From NCBI GenBank assembly GCA_003453455.1, contig DMLG01000026.1:1-21208 (forward strand): 21,208 bases of DNA, given 5' to 3'. The stretch comes from Clostridiales bacterium (lineage in GTDB: Bacteria > Bacillota > Clostridia > UBA1381). The position numbers and the translations under genes were made by a program. Shown piece after piece: positions 1-8,225 of the stretch (positions are counted from its first letter, which is position 1; every line of letters begins with the position of its first letter). The notes beneath the pieces were generated by a model, which saw only the letters and a list, made by a program, of their open reading frames with translations, was not told the origin of the DNA and ran no database searches.

Positions 1-84
1 TGGTGCGGATGACAGGACTTGAACCTGCACATCGTAGACACTAGATCCTAAGTCTAGCGCGTCTGCCAATTCCGCCACATCCGC
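1..84 (-). tRNA. tRNA-Leu (anticodon UAG), CCA encoded
   Basis: Read on the minus strand, a 7-bp acceptor stem (GCGGATG with CATCCGC) closes the molecule. A 5-bp anticodon stem (CTAGA/TCTAG) carries the loop CTTAGGA, giving anticodon TAG for leucine CUN codons. A T-arm with the TTCAAGT loop and a long variable region of about 12 nt, typical of class II leucine tRNAs, are present. The 3' CCA is encoded and lies at the extreme left edge (positions 3 to 1). Anything transcribed after it is outside the window. Confidence 0.96.
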
Positions 85-107
85 ATACTGCCCGAAGGCA
101 CCTTGTT

Positions 108-136
108 ATTATACCAATTTCATTCCGCTTTGTCAA
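108..136 (-). promoter_or_regulatory. Sigma-A promoter of tRNA-Leu
   Basis: A perfect TTGACA -35 box (131-136) and a perfect TATAAT -10 box (108-113) are separated by 17 bp, pointing at the tRNA. Initiation is expected near 101, leaving a leader of about 16 nt. The leader contains a 4-bp stem with a UUCG loop (89-100). The TGA stop codon of the upstream transporter gene (133-135) lies inside the -35 box. Confidence 0.9.
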
Positions 137-1029
137 GCATTTTTGCCGATAAACTTTTTTAGTTTTATTTGCGATAAAACAGTTCCCAAGAACATCAGCA
201 CACAACCCAAATATCCACCTGCTGTCATTTTTTCTCCCAAAATAATTGCTCCTGAAATAGCTGCAAAAACGCCCTCCGTTGCAAGGATTATAGAGGCAAA
301 ATTCGGGCTTACCCCCCTTTGTCCCAAAATCTGAAATGTGTATCCCATTCCAATTGACAAAATTCCAGTATACAATATCGGGATAATATTCATATATATG
401 CCACGCATAGAAATATTTTCGGTAAACACGGCACAAACAGCATTTAAAAGTGCACAAGTCACATACTGCACAAATGAATATTTAATAGGACTTACAGACT
501 CTACAAACTTATCAATTGCCAAAATATGTATAGCCCAGAAAAATGCACCGACAAACACCATTGCATCCCCTATATTTATATCACCAAAGCCATCTGACAC
601 GCTCAAAAGAAAAAGTCCTATAAGTGCAACAATAGCTGCAATCCACTCATTTACTGAAACTCTTCTTTTATATACGAAAAGGTTCAAAAATGGTACAATT
701 ACTATGTATAATCCCGTTAGAAATCCGCTTTTACCTGAACTTTTATTAAGGCTTATTCCATACATTTGAAATTCAGACGCGACGAATAGTATAACTCCTG
801 TTATTGCACCGTAAATGACAGTTTTTTTGAGTTTCTGTTCATTGTATGGCTCTTTTTCAAATATTGCTATGACGGGCAGGAGTGCGACTGCACCAAGCAA
901 AAATCTGCCGGCATTAAATGTTAGCGTTCCTATTTCAGTTGTATCTACAATACATTGCATAACAAATGCAACACCCCACAGCAAGGGGGCTATAAAAAGT
1001 AAAATTGCTGATTTTACCTGACTATTCAT
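133..1029 (-). CDS. DMT superfamily (EamA) membrane transporter
   Basis: The 298-residue product has about ten hydrophobic segments arranged as two homologous five-helix halves, the normal length and layout of EamA/RhaT-type drug/metabolite transporters. The N-terminal half contains the usual family stretch (LLWGVAFVMQ, then the F-N-A-x-R-F segment near residues 37-43), and the C-terminal half has ATEGVFAAISGAIILGE, typical of the second EamA repeat. It is expected in the cytoplasmic membrane, exporting or importing a small metabolite; the substrate cannot be told from sequence. The ATG overlaps the stop codon of the PAP2 gene by 4 nt (ATGA), so the two are translationally coupled. Family assignment is secure, substrate unknown. 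Confidence 0.9.
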   Translation of the reverse strand: MNSQVKSAILLFIAPLLWGVAFVMQCIVDTTEIGTLTFNAGRFLLGAVALLPVIAIFEKEPYNEQKLKKTVIYGAITGVILFVASEFQMYGISLNKSSGKSGFLTGLYIVIVPFLNLFVYKRRVSVNEWIAAIVALIGLFLLSVSDGFGDINIGDAMVFVGAFFWAIHILAIDKFVESVSPIKYSFVQYVTCALLNAVCAVFTENISMRGIYMNIIPILYTGILSIGMGYTFQILGQRGVSPNFASIILATEGVFAAISGAIILGEKMTAGGYLGCVLMFLGTVLSQIKLKKFIGKNA

Positions 1030-1697
1030 TCATCTACTCCTACCGTTACTCTCTTTTGTTCAATTTGCTTTTCAATTTCCTTATTTTTAGGGTAAACAAT
1101 CGGATATACTATAAGCCCTAATAGCACAGCCGCCACAATATCAATCGCCGAATGCTGCTTTACAAACAGCGTTGACACAGATATTAAAACCGTAACTGTT
1201 AAAAATACTGCTTTCCATTTGTTCGTCCCGAAAATTCTGCTTCTTCCTGCCGCAAAATATACCGCCATTGAGCCAAGCACATGTATCGACGGACATACAT
1301 TAGTATTAGTATCCACGCTATACGCAAATTCCACTATATAAGTAAAAAAATTGTTATTTGCAAACTCCTCGGGCCGCAAATTTTGTGCTGTCGGATAAAT
1401 AATATATATGAAAAGTGTCACCGCGTATGTTATAGCAGTAAATTTCATATAATTTTTAAGTGCTGTTAAATCCCAAAAAAATCCGTAAACAATCATTCCT
1501 ATGAGAAAAACAAACCAAAAATAATACGGAATTATAAAATATTCGCAAAAAGGAATTACATCGTCCAAAAAACAATGTACTATATGATACTCCCTTGCTC
1601 CTGATAGCTCCATATAATAAAAAATTGCACCGAAAACCGGCCAAAAAAGCAATAGCCTTATTCTTTCCGGTATTTTATTTAGTAGTCCTCTGATCAT
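1026..1697 (-). CDS. PAP2-family membrane phosphatase
   Basis: The 223-residue protein has about six transmembrane segments. The phosphatase motifs can be seen: Arg108-Pro109 (motif 1), Pro136-Ser137-Ile138-His139 (motif 2, PSxH), and His182 with Asp186 (motif 3, HxxxD). The layout, with YPTAQNLRP before motif 2, resembles the PAP2_3 (inositolphosphotransferase Aur1/Ipt1-like) subgroup. Such enzymes dephosphorylate lipid phosphates (phosphatidic acid, undecaprenyl pyrophosphate) or transfer phospho-headgroups at the outer membrane face. It is first of a two-gene unit with the DMT transporter (4-nt overlap). Start is ATG at 1697 with an upstream GGTGAGG. The exact lipid substrate is not predictable. 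Confidence 0.86.
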   Translation of the reverse strand: MIRGLLNKIPERIRLLLFWPVFGAIFYYMELSGAREYHIVHCFLDDVIPFCEYFIIPYYFWFVFLIGMIVYGFFWDLTALKNYMKFTAITYAVTLFIYIIYPTAQNLRPEEFANNNFFTYIVEFAYSVDTNTNVCPSIHVLGSMAVYFAAGRSRIFGTNKWKAVFLTVTVLISVSTLFVKQHSAIDIVAAVLLGLIVYPIVYPKNKEIEKQIEQKRVTVGVDE

Positions 1698-1729
1698 AGT
1701 ACCTCACCATAAATGAAAAAGTCTATGGT

Positions 1730-1758
1730 ATTATATCACAGAATTATGATAAATACAA
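1730..1758 (-). promoter_or_regulatory. Promoter of the PAP2-DMT transporter unit
   Basis: The -10 box is TATAAT (1730-1735), preceded by TGA so that it forms an extended -10. The -35 box is a weak TTGTAT (1753-1758) at 17-bp spacing. It lies just downstream of the terminator of the preceding gene, so the two membrane-protein genes are probably an independent transcript. Confidence 0.72.
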
Positions 1759-1767
1759 GATTTTCCC

Positions 1768-1800
1768 AAAAAAATAAAAGGCACAGGCTCGCCCTGTGCC
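1768..1800 (-). terminator. Intrinsic terminator after the cysteine-rich peptide gene
   Basis: A perfect 8-bp stem GGCACAGG/CCTGTGCC (1780-1787 with 1793-1800) with a 5-nt loop is followed on the minus strand by TTTTATTTTTTT. It begins 15 nt after the stop codon of the small gene at 1816, supporting that gene as a real transcription unit end. Confidence 0.93.
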
Positions 1801-1815
1801 ATACGCTGATTGATT

Positions 1816-1971
1816 TTAGCAACAGCAGTTGTTATCGCAACAATCATCGCAGCAATTATTGCTTCCGCCCAAAAGATTTCCGTCTTGCAGGCACAAAACC
1901 AAAACCACGATAATCAATATCCAAATCCAACCGCCGTCATTATTGCAGTTATTTCCGCCAAATAAACCCAT
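1816..1971 (-). CDS. 51-residue cysteine-rich single-span membrane peptide
   Basis: This is a small open reading frame: ATG at 1971, TAA at 1816-1818. The product starts MGLFGGNNC, followed by N/D/G residues. A strongly hydrophobic span follows (about residues 15-28, rich in W, I, L and V), then a tail in which 8 of the last 12 residues are Cys or Asp pairs (CC-DD-CC type spacing, ending CCC). It has nine cysteines in 51 residues. A strong AAAGGAGG ribosome binding site lies 9 nt upstream and an intrinsic terminator follows. I recognise the general type (short clostridial peptides with GG-N-N start, one hydrophobic stretch and Cys/Asp tail) but know no function for it. The tail could bind metal or form disulfides. 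Confidence 0.8.
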   Translation of the reverse strand: MGLFGGNNCNNDGGWIWILIIVVLVLCLQDGNLLGGSNNCCDDCCDNNCCC

Positions 1972-2036
1972 ACTAAAATTCCTCCTTTCAGCTTTATACT
2001 ATTACATTACGCCGAAAGAAGAAATTTGTGCATAAC

Positions 2037-2321
2037 TTAATTCTCCTTTTCCCAAAAAACAAATGTTCCGTCATCAGTTTTTGTCATGTAAACTACAATC
2101 CGTCGCCCGCCATCGGTTACCACGCACGACCAGCCGCCGTCTGCTTCTATTATATCCGAATAAAATGCGTTAGGATAATGTGTTTCAAGATAATTCCCAA
2201 GCGATGCGTGCTGCTGCCGATATCTTATTTTATTGAAAATCCCCCTGCCTTTATAGAACCTATATACTTCCCATGCGGCAAGTCCTAAAAGAACAGGCAG
2301 TTTCTTATTTTTTCTACTCAT
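2037..2321 (-). CDS. Conserved-looking hypothetical protein, 94 residues
   Basis: I do not recognise this protein. The N-terminus is basic (MSRKNKK) followed by a short mildly hydrophobic stretch (LPVLLGLAAWEVYRFY, residues 8-23) that could lie on or in the membrane. The second half (about residues 55-94) looks like a small beta-rich unit with DGGWSCVV and DGGRRIVVYM, possibly two beta-hairpins. Its start overlaps the end of the XRE regulator by 8 nt, so it is translationally coupled to it and probably works with or is controlled by it. The reading frame, coupling and ordinary composition argue it is real. No function is claimed. Confidence 0.72.
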   Translation of the reverse strand: MSRKNKKLPVLLGLAAWEVYRFYKGRGIFNKIRYRQQHASLGNYLETHYPNAFYSDIIEADGGWSCVVTDGGRRIVVYMTKTDDGTFVFWEKEN

Positions 2322-2595
2322 CTTCCTGTGCCTCTTTTACATAAATATCGTAAAGCTCTCTTAGTGCTTTTCCTGAAAGTGGTCGGGAATCTATGCCCAT
2401 AAGATAACCTACCGAAACATTGAAAAAATGCGATATTTCGACGAGTACTTCAAAGCTCGGAATTACGCTTCCATTTTCATAACTGTAAACCGCACTCTGA
2501 GATCTTCCTATTACCTCCCCGAACTGCGCCTGTGTGAGTCCGCTTTTCTTTCTTACACGCATAATGTTTTCGCCTATCGTATTTGAGCCCTTCAT
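2314..2595 (-). CDS. XRE-family helix-turn-helix regulator
   Basis: The 93-residue protein contains a Cro/C1-type HTH at about residues 8-63: IGENIMRVRKKSGLTQAQFG (helices 1-2), then IGRSQSAVYSYENGSVIPS (recognition helix and turn) and FFNVSVGYLMG. A short acidic C-terminal tail follows, with no extra sensory domain. The start ATG at 2595 has a strong CGGAGGTG site about 8 nt upstream. It lies 31 nt after trhP with no visible terminator, so it may be the distal part of the translation operon transcript. It overlaps the following unknown gene by 8 nt. Target genes are unknown; autoregulation is usual for this family but no obvious operator palindrome is seen here. Confidence 0.93.
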   Translation of the reverse strand: MKGSNTIGENIMRVRKKSGLTQAQFGEVIGRSQSAVYSYENGSVIPSFEVLVEISHFFNVSVGYLMGIDSRPLSGKALRELYDIYVKEAQEDE

Positions 2596-2626
2596 CTAAA
2601 ACACACCTCCGATATAAACTATGTTT

Positions 2627-3853
2627 TCAGTTCCTTTGTTTTCTAAGCATAGAACCCTTTTTTACAGTATTACAGAGTTTTATCTTCACTATCATTTCAG
2701 CATTTCTTGCGACATCTATTTCCTCGCCCGCTTCATTTTCCATATATTCAATTTTCTGAGAAAAAAATGGCTTGTCGGGGCAAAGTACCTCAATTTCATC
2801 GCCCTTAAAAAATCTGTTTCTCTGCGAAATTGTCGCAATTCCCGTTTTTTCATCAAAATCGGTAACAATTCCTATCAAATCATAATCTCTTATATATGAG
2901 CTTGATGTGTAAACCTGCGATTCTTCGGAAGGTTTACCGAAATAAAACCCCGTAGAATAGGGTCTATGGCTGACTTTTAAAAGTTCTTCCAAACTTTTTG
3001 GATTAAATCTATATTCATTTGGATTTTCTAAAAATCTATCAATTTCATCACGATATGCTTTTACAACAGTTGCAACATAATATGCCGTTTTAACCCGTCC
3101 TTCGAGTTTAAGGCTTGTTATTCCGCTTTCAATAATTTCAGGAATATGCTCTATCATACACAAATCCTTGGAATTAAAAATGAAACTGCCCCTCTCATTC
3201 TCATAAACAGGCATATATTCTCCCGGTCTTGTTTCCTCAACCAGCGAATAGTTCCACCTGCACGGGTGCGCACAGGCGCCCTGATTTGCGTCGCGTGCCG
3301 TCATATAATTTGAAAGAAGGCACCTTCCGGAATATGATATACACATAGCGCCGTGAACAAAGGCTTCAAGTTCAAGTTCCGGCGGTGTTTTTTCGCGTAT
3401 TTCCTTTATTTCCGCCATACTCATCTCGCGTGCAAGTACAACGCGTTTTGCACCCTGCTTGTACCAAAAAGACGCACTTTTATAATTTACATTATTCGCC
3501 TGCGTGCTTATATGTATGGGTAGTTTTGGCGCAATTTCGCGTACCACCTCAAACATTCCGGGGTCGGATATAAGCACTGCGTCAAAGCCAAGAGGCTCGA
3601 TTTCTTTTATGTATTTTTCAAAATCCGCAATATCCCTGTTATGCGGAATTATATTTGCCGTAAGATATACCTTTTTATCTCTTTTATGGGCAAATTCCAA
3701 GCCTCTTTTCATATCCTCAACAGAAAAATTCTCCGCAGCAACTCTTAAACTAAAAGCTTCACCGCCGATATATACAGCGTCCGCACCGTAGGTTATCGCG
3801 GTTTTCAGCTTTTCAAGGCTGCCGCCGGGCGCTAAAAGCTCAGGTTTTTTCAT
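2627..3853 (-). CDS. trhP: Peptidase U32-family tRNA uridine hydroxylase (TrhP-like)
   Basis: The 408-residue protein matches the U32 family over its length. The N-terminal TIM-barrel-like part begins PELLAPGGSLEKL and contains GADAVYIGG. The U32 signature is intact at residues 163-181 (E163-x-F165, G168, C171, G176-x-C178, S181). Cys194 and Cys198 complete a four-cysteine set (171, 178, 194, 198) expected to hold an iron-sulfur cluster. A C-terminal beta domain spans about residues 325-405. Despite the family name, U32 proteins such as E. coli TrhP (YegQ) and Bacillus YrrN/YrrO make 5-hydroxyuridine at tRNA position 34. The adjacent trmR supports this role; an rRNA hydroxylase (RlhA-like) is the main alternative. 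Confidence 0.88.
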   Translation of the reverse strand: MKKPELLAPGGSLEKLKTAITYGADAVYIGGEAFSLRVAAENFSVEDMKRGLEFAHKRDKKVYLTANIIPHNRDIADFEKYIKEIEPLGFDAVLISDPGMFEVVREIAPKLPIHISTQANNVNYKSASFWYKQGAKRVVLAREMSMAEIKEIREKTPPELELEAFVHGAMCISYSGRCLLSNYMTARDANQGACAHPCRWNYSLVEETRPGEYMPVYENERGSFIFNSKDLCMIEHIPEIIESGITSLKLEGRVKTAYYVATVVKAYRDEIDRFLENPNEYRFNPKSLEELLKVSHRPYSTGFYFGKPSEESQVYTSSSYIRDYDLIGIVTDFDEKTGIATISQRNRFFKGDEIEVLCPDKPFFSQKIEYMENEAGEEIDVARNAEMIVKIKLCNTVKKGSMLRKQRN

Positions 3854-3878
3854 ATTTTTATTCCCTTTTTCGTATATA

Positions 3879-4538
3879 TTATTTTTTTACAGCAACAGTC
3901 ACTCCGTCGCCAAGCGGCAATATTACAGTTTCAAGTTCCGCCCGCTGCATCTGTGCTGAAATAAAGTGTCTGAGGCGTTTAACAATGGTGATTTTGCGCC
4001 TCACAACATGTTCGTCGTCCGCCGTCATTCCCTTATACAGAACATTATCGCATACAAGTATTCCGCCCTTTTTCAAAAGTCTTATACAGTCATTAAGCAT
4101 ATAAATATAATGCGCCTTAGGCCCATCAAGAAAAATAATATCATATTCGCCTGTAAGGGTTTTAATTACTTCCTTTGCATCATTCTGTATTACCGTTATC
4201 CTGTCCGAAAGTCCTGCTCTTTCTATATTGCTTCTTGCAATTTCTACCATATCCCCATCCCATTCAAGGGTTGTAATACTTCCGTTTTTTTCAAGATACT
4301 GCGCCATTAAAATAGCGGAATATCCTATTGCACAGCCAACCTCCAAAATCCGACCAGGTCTTTTTATTGCAGACAAAACCTCCAAAAGCCTTGCCGTCTC
4401 TATCTGGACGATTGGGATACTATGCTTTTCCGCATAGTCTTCAAGCTCTTTTAAAATTCCGTCGTGCGCAGGTATTTCGTTTCTGATAAATGAAGTTATG
4501 TAGGGATAAACTATTGCGTCCTTGTCATATTCAATCAT
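3879..4538 (-). CDS. trmR: tRNA 5-hydroxyuridine(34) O-methyltransferase (TrmR/YrrM-like)
   Basis: The 219-residue class I SAM-dependent methyltransferase belongs to the catechol-O-methyltransferase-like group. The SAM-binding motif I ILEVGCAIGY is at residues 64-73, the acidic motif II (LEWD) at 91-94, and the metal/substrate residues in FLDGPK (136-141) and CDN (163-165). In Bacillus, TrmR (YrrM) converts ho5U34 made by the U32 proteins into mo5U34, widening wobble decoding. Here the two genes are adjacent (25-nt gap, trmR first), the same partnership. The start overlaps nrnA by 8 nt, with a GAGGAG site inside nrnA. A generic small-molecule O-methyltransferase is the alternative, less likely given the neighbour. 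Confidence 0.87.
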   Translation of the reverse strand: MIEYDKDAIVYPYITSFIRNEIPAHDGILKELEDYAEKHSIPIVQIETARLLEVLSAIKRPGRILEVGCAIGYSAILMAQYLEKNGSITTLEWDGDMVEIARSNIERAGLSDRITVIQNDAKEVIKTLTGEYDIIFLDGPKAHYIYMLNDCIRLLKKGGILVCDNVLYKGMTADDEHVVRRKITIVKRLRHFISAQMQRAELETVILPLGDGVTVAVKK

Positions 4539-5484
4539 TTAAAATCTCCTCAAATACGGCTATAACATCGGATTTTACCTGCTCGATTGACTTTCCCGTA
4601 ACCTTTGCGCCTGCCGCCTTTGCGTGACCGCCGCCGCCAAATTTTTGGGCAATTTGCGAAACGGACATTTCCCCATTTGAACGGAAACTGATTTTTATTT
4701 TTTCACCCGTTTCCCTTATGGATACGGCAATCTCACAGCCAGATACCGCCCTTGCAATATTTACAATATCGCCGGAGTCACGCTCGGTTATGCCATATTT
4801 TTCAAAAAGTGCGTCACTTGCCGTCACAATGGTGAGTTTTCCGCCAAAATAGCTCTCGATATTTTGCATAATCTCGGCCTTACACCTGATTGCTCCGATT
4901 AAATCAGTATCGTGCAGAAGGCGTGAAATACCGGCGTGGTCAATACCTTTTTCAATCAATTTTGACGCTATACTCATAGTCTTTGGCGTGACGTTGCTGT
5001 ACTTAAAACTGCCCGTATCCGCACTTATTGCAGCATAAAGATTTTTTGCGATATCCTTATTTATCTCAATTCCCATTTCGGAAAATATGCCGTACAAAAT
5101 TTCAGCTGTTGCCGCCGCCTTGGCATCTACAAAATTCACATCTGCAAAGAGTGTATTAGTTTCGTGATGGTCAATTGACAGGGTATTTTCTGCACTTTCA
5201 AATATTTTTACGCGTTTTCCGAGCCTTTTTATGTCACCGCAATCAAGGCAGATACATAAATCTGCCTCGATTTTCTCATCTTCATCAAAAACCGTATAGT
5301 CATCACCCATAAATGCAAGATGGGTTTCAATCGGTGCGCTAAAATAACACCGGGCTTGCTTTCCAAGCTGTAAAAGCGCCGATTTCATCGCAAAGCAGCT
5401 GCCGACAGAATCTGCGTCCTCATCCTCATGAGCAATAATAGCCACTTTATCTGCTTTTAATATAAGTTCTATGACATCATTCAT
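4531..5484 (-). CDS. nrnA: DHH-family oligoribonuclease / pAp phosphatase NrnA
   Basis: The 317-residue protein carries the DHH-DHHA1 pair of the NrnA family, which degrades 2- to 5-nt RNAs and pAp in Firmicutes lacking Orn. Metal-binding motifs run in order: H19 with D23 and D25 (DADSVGS), DCGD at 81-84, the DHH triad at 105-107, and D156 in SADTGSF. The DHHA1 glycine-rich loop GGGGHAKAAGA is at 283-293. Motif I lacks the usual proline (the family often has H-x-x-P-D-x-D). It overlaps rbfA by 8 nt and trmR by 8 nt, so all three are coupled. rbfA followed by a DHH gene is a common clostridial arrangement. Confidence 0.94.
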   Translation of the reverse strand: MNDVIELILKADKVAIIAHEDEDADSVGSCFAMKSALLQLGKQARCYFSAPIETHLAFMGDDYTVFDEDEKIEADLCICLDCGDIKRLGKRVKIFESAENTLSIDHHETNTLFADVNFVDAKAAATAEILYGIFSEMGIEINKDIAKNLYAAISADTGSFKYSNVTPKTMSIASKLIEKGIDHAGISRLLHDTDLIGAIRCKAEIMQNIESYFGGKLTIVTASDALFEKYGITERDSGDIVNIARAVSGCEIAVSIRETGEKIKISFRSNGEMSVSQIAQKFGGGGHAKAAGAKVTGKSIEQVKSDVIAVFEEILND

Positions 5485-5836
5485 CTATTTTGTGCCCCTT
5501 CATTATATCATTAAGCATTTTATTTATATGTGCACCGTGTTCAATGGAATCATCCAGTTCAAACAAGAATTCGGGCGTAATACGCAAATCAACACGCCTG
5601 CCCATTTCCCGTCTGATATAACCTGACGCAGATTTAAGCCCTTCTATTGCCATTTTTTTCGTCTGTTCATCACCCATAACGCTTATATAGCATTTAGCAT
5701 AGCTCAAATCGTTTGTCACATTTACCGCAACAACGCTCGTCAAAATGGGAATTCTTGTATCCTTTAATTCCCTTATCACCGACGAAAGTTCGCGTCTTAC
5801 CTCTTCATTGATTTTATTTATCCTGTTTTTTGCCAT
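5477..5836 (-). CDS. rbfA: 30S ribosome-binding factor A
   Basis: The 119-residue protein has the single KH-like RbfA domain, starting RINKINEEVRRELSSVIRELKD and containing the family stretch with the SYAKCYISVMG strand and the RPxL-like segment (VDLRITPEFLFELDDSIEHG, interrupted here into shorter motifs). RbfA binds the 30S subunit near helix 1 of 16S rRNA and is needed for late maturation and cold adaptation. It follows infB with an 18-nt gap and overlaps nrnA by 8 nt. The ylxP gene often found between infB and rbfA in Bacillus is absent. Length and position match the family. Confidence 0.96.
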   Translation of the reverse strand: MAKNRINKINEEVRRELSSVIRELKDTRIPILTSVVAVNVTNDLSYAKCYISVMGDEQTKKMAIEGLKSASGYIRREMGRRVDLRITPEFLFELDDSIEHGAHINKMLNDIMKGHKIDE

Positions 5837-5854
5837 AGCAATTCTGCCTTTCTG

Positions 5855-8224
5855 CTATCTTGCGATTTCCTCCATAACAAAGCATTCCACGGTATCGCCC
5901 TCTTTGATATCGTTATAGTTTTCAATGCTAAGACCGCACTCAAAACCTTCTGCAACTTCCTTTGCATCGTCTTTAAATCGCTTTAAGCTGCCGATTTTGC
6001 CCTGATATACAACTATTCCGTCTCTCACAAGTCTTATCTCGGCATTTCTCGTTATCTTACCGTCAGTTACATATGCTCCCGCAATCGTTCCAACGCCTGA
6101 AACCTTAAAGGTCTGGCGGATTTCTGCGTGACCTATAATGCTTTCTTTGAATTTCGGGTCGAGCATACCCTTCATAGCCGCTTCAATTTCCTCTATTGCC
6201 TGATAAATTATGCTGTAAAGGCGGATATCCACATCCTGAGATGCGGCAGCAGCCAGTGCACCTGAGTCGGGACGCACATTAAAGCCGACAATAATTGCAT
6301 TTGACGCATTTGCAAGCATAACATCAGATTCATTTATTGCACCCACGCCGCCGTGAATTGCGCGTACTCTTACTTCTTCATTCGAAAGCTTTTCAAGTGA
6401 TTGGCGCACAGCCTCAACAGAGCCTTGAACATCGGCTTTTATTATGATATTAAGCTCTTTCATATTGCCTTCGTCAATCTGGTCAAAGAGATTATCAAGC
6501 GAAACCTTTTTGATTTGGCTAAATCTCGTCTCTTTTTGTTCGCTCTTCCTTGCCTCGGCAACCTCACGCGCAAGTTTTTCATCTTTTACCGCAAAAATGC
6601 GCTCGCCGCCCATAGGAGCTTCGGAAAGTCCCTGAATTTCGACAGGAGTTGAAGGGGTAGCTGTTTTAATTCTTCTTCCCTTGTCATTTATCATTGCACG
6701 CACATGTCCTACTGCTGTTCCTGCAATCACAATATCTCCGACATTAAGGGTTCCTTCCTGCACAAGTACAGTCGCAACAGGTCCCATACCTTTATCAACG
6801 CGCGATTCTATTACAGTACCCTTCGCCGCCTTGTCAGGATTTGCCTTTAATTCCTTCATATCGGCAACCAAAAGTACCATTTCCAAAAGTCCGTCTATAT
6901 TTATCTTATTTTTGGCGGATACCTCAACACATACGGTATCTCCGCCCCATTCCTCAGGCACAAGCTCATGCTCAACGAGCATTTGCTTTACCCTTTCGAC
7001 ATTTGCATTTTCCTTATCAATTTTATTGATTGCAACAACTATTGTAACGCCTGCCGCTTTTGCATGGTTTATCGCCTCTATCGTCTGCGGCATAATTCCG
7101 TCATCTGCCGCAACTACAAGTATTGCAACATCGGTTACCTGCGCACCGCGTGCACGCATAGTTGTGAACGCTTCATGCCCCGGTGTATCCAAAAATGTTA
7201 TGTCACGGTCGCCAAGCCTTACGCTGTATGCACCTATATGCTGCGTTATGCCTCCTGCCTCGGTATCTGTAACAGAGGTATGGCGGATTGCATCCAAAAG
7301 CGATGTTTTGCCGTGGTCAACGTGTCCCATTACAACCACAACAGGCGGACGCGGTTTCAAATCCTCTGCCTTGTCCTCCTCCTCTTGGAAAAGTATATCC
7401 TCTTTTGTCAAAATTATTTCAGGTTTTGCGTCAACTCCAAAATCTGCTGCAATTAGTGCCGCCGTATCATAGTCTATCGACTGTGTTATAGTTGCCATAA
7501 CACCAAGCATCATAAGCTTTTTAACAACTTCCGCCGCACCCTTTGCAAGTTTTGATGCAAGCTCTCCTACTGTGATACTTTCAGGAATTTCTATTTCAGT
7601 AGGAGTCTGTTTTTCCTTCTTTTTAGGCGCTTCTTTATGTTTTATTTCCTTCTCTTTTTGCTGCTTTTTGCCAAACTGCTGTTTTTTGCCGCCCCGTTCA
7701 AGCTTTGTGACATCATCATCTGTCACCATATCTTCAAGACGCTCTCTTACTGCAATTCTATCAAGCTCAACGGTTGATGTTCTTGTATCGACATAGCGCA
7801 CCTTTTTCGCGTCATCTGCCTTTATAATATATTCCTTTTTATTGTCCTGAGGTATCTCTACAACCTGCTCCCCTGCTTTTCTGCTCTTTTGCAAGGTCTT
7901 CTGCTGCGGTTTTCTTCTCTCTTGCTTTTTAGGCTCAGGCTTTTTAACCTCCGCAGGTTTTGCCTCTTCCGCCTTTATCTCTTTCTCTTCTTTTTGCGGC
8001 TCCTCTATTTCAGGCATTTTTTCAAGCGGCGGCTTTTCGATAGGTGTATCTCCTACATCATATAAGGTTGTATAAATATCGAAAATAAGCCCCAACTGCT
8101 CCTCTGTGAGGGGGTTTGCTGCCTTTATTGTTACACCAAAGGCAGCAAGGCGCTCTGTTATATCCTTGCTTGTCACCTTTAAGTCCTTTGCAATCTGGCT
8201 TATTTTAATACCGTTATCTGCCAT
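5855..8224 (-). CDS. infB: Translation initiation factor IF-2
   Basis: The 789-residue protein has an IF2_N domain (about residues 5-35), a long Lys/Glu/Pro-rich linker (60-210), a second IF2_N-like domain (about 215-270), and the GTPase domain. The latter has GHVDHGKT (300-307), DTPGHEAF (346-353) and NKID (400-403), followed by domains II-IV. It places initiator tRNA on the 30S subunit and promotes subunit joining. The frame is open to 8236 with candidate starts TTG 8236, ATG 8233 and ATG 8224. The AAAGGA at 8237-8242 is too close to the first two, so ATG 8224 is preferred, leaving one base after the ylxQ stop. Confidence 0.97.
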   Translation of the reverse strand: MADNGIKISQIAKDLKVTSKDITERLAAFGVTIKAANPLTEEQLGLIFDIYTTLYDVGDTPIEKPPLEKMPEIEEPQKEEKEIKAEEAKPAEVKKPEPKKQERRKPQQKTLQKSRKAGEQVVEIPQDNKKEYIIKADDAKKVRYVDTRTSTVELDRIAVRERLEDMVTDDDVTKLERGGKKQQFGKKQQKEKEIKHKEAPKKKEKQTPTEIEIPESITVGELASKLAKGAAEVVKKLMMLGVMATITQSIDYDTAALIAADFGVDAKPEIILTKEDILFQEEEDKAEDLKPRPPVVVVMGHVDHGKTSLLDAIRHTSVTDTEAGGITQHIGAYSVRLGDRDITFLDTPGHEAFTTMRARGAQVTDVAILVVAADDGIMPQTIEAINHAKAAGVTIVVAINKIDKENANVERVKQMLVEHELVPEEWGGDTVCVEVSAKNKINIDGLLEMVLLVADMKELKANPDKAAKGTVIESRVDKGMGPVATVLVQEGTLNVGDIVIAGTAVGHVRAMINDKGRRIKTATPSTPVEIQGLSEAPMGGERIFAVKDEKLAREVAEARKSEQKETRFSQIKKVSLDNLFDQIDEGNMKELNIIIKADVQGSVEAVRQSLEKLSNEEVRVRAIHGGVGAINESDVMLANASNAIIVGFNVRPDSGALAAAASQDVDIRLYSIIYQAIEEIEAAMKGMLDPKFKESIIGHAEIRQTFKVSGVGTIAGAYVTDGKITRNAEIRLVRDGIVVYQGKIGSLKRFKDDAKEVAEGFECGLSIENYNDIKEGDTVECFVMEEIAR

Positions 8225-8225
8225 A

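Noticed and set aside
2037..2595. Toxin-antitoxin module (XRE regulator plus small protein)
   Set aside because: The small protein resembles no HigB/RelE-type or other toxin and the gene order gives no independent support.
6681..7472. 263-codon open frame on the plus strand
   Set aside because: It is antisense to the GTPase region of infB, has a Ser/Thr/Ile-biased translation and no ribosome binding site; a shadow of the real gene.
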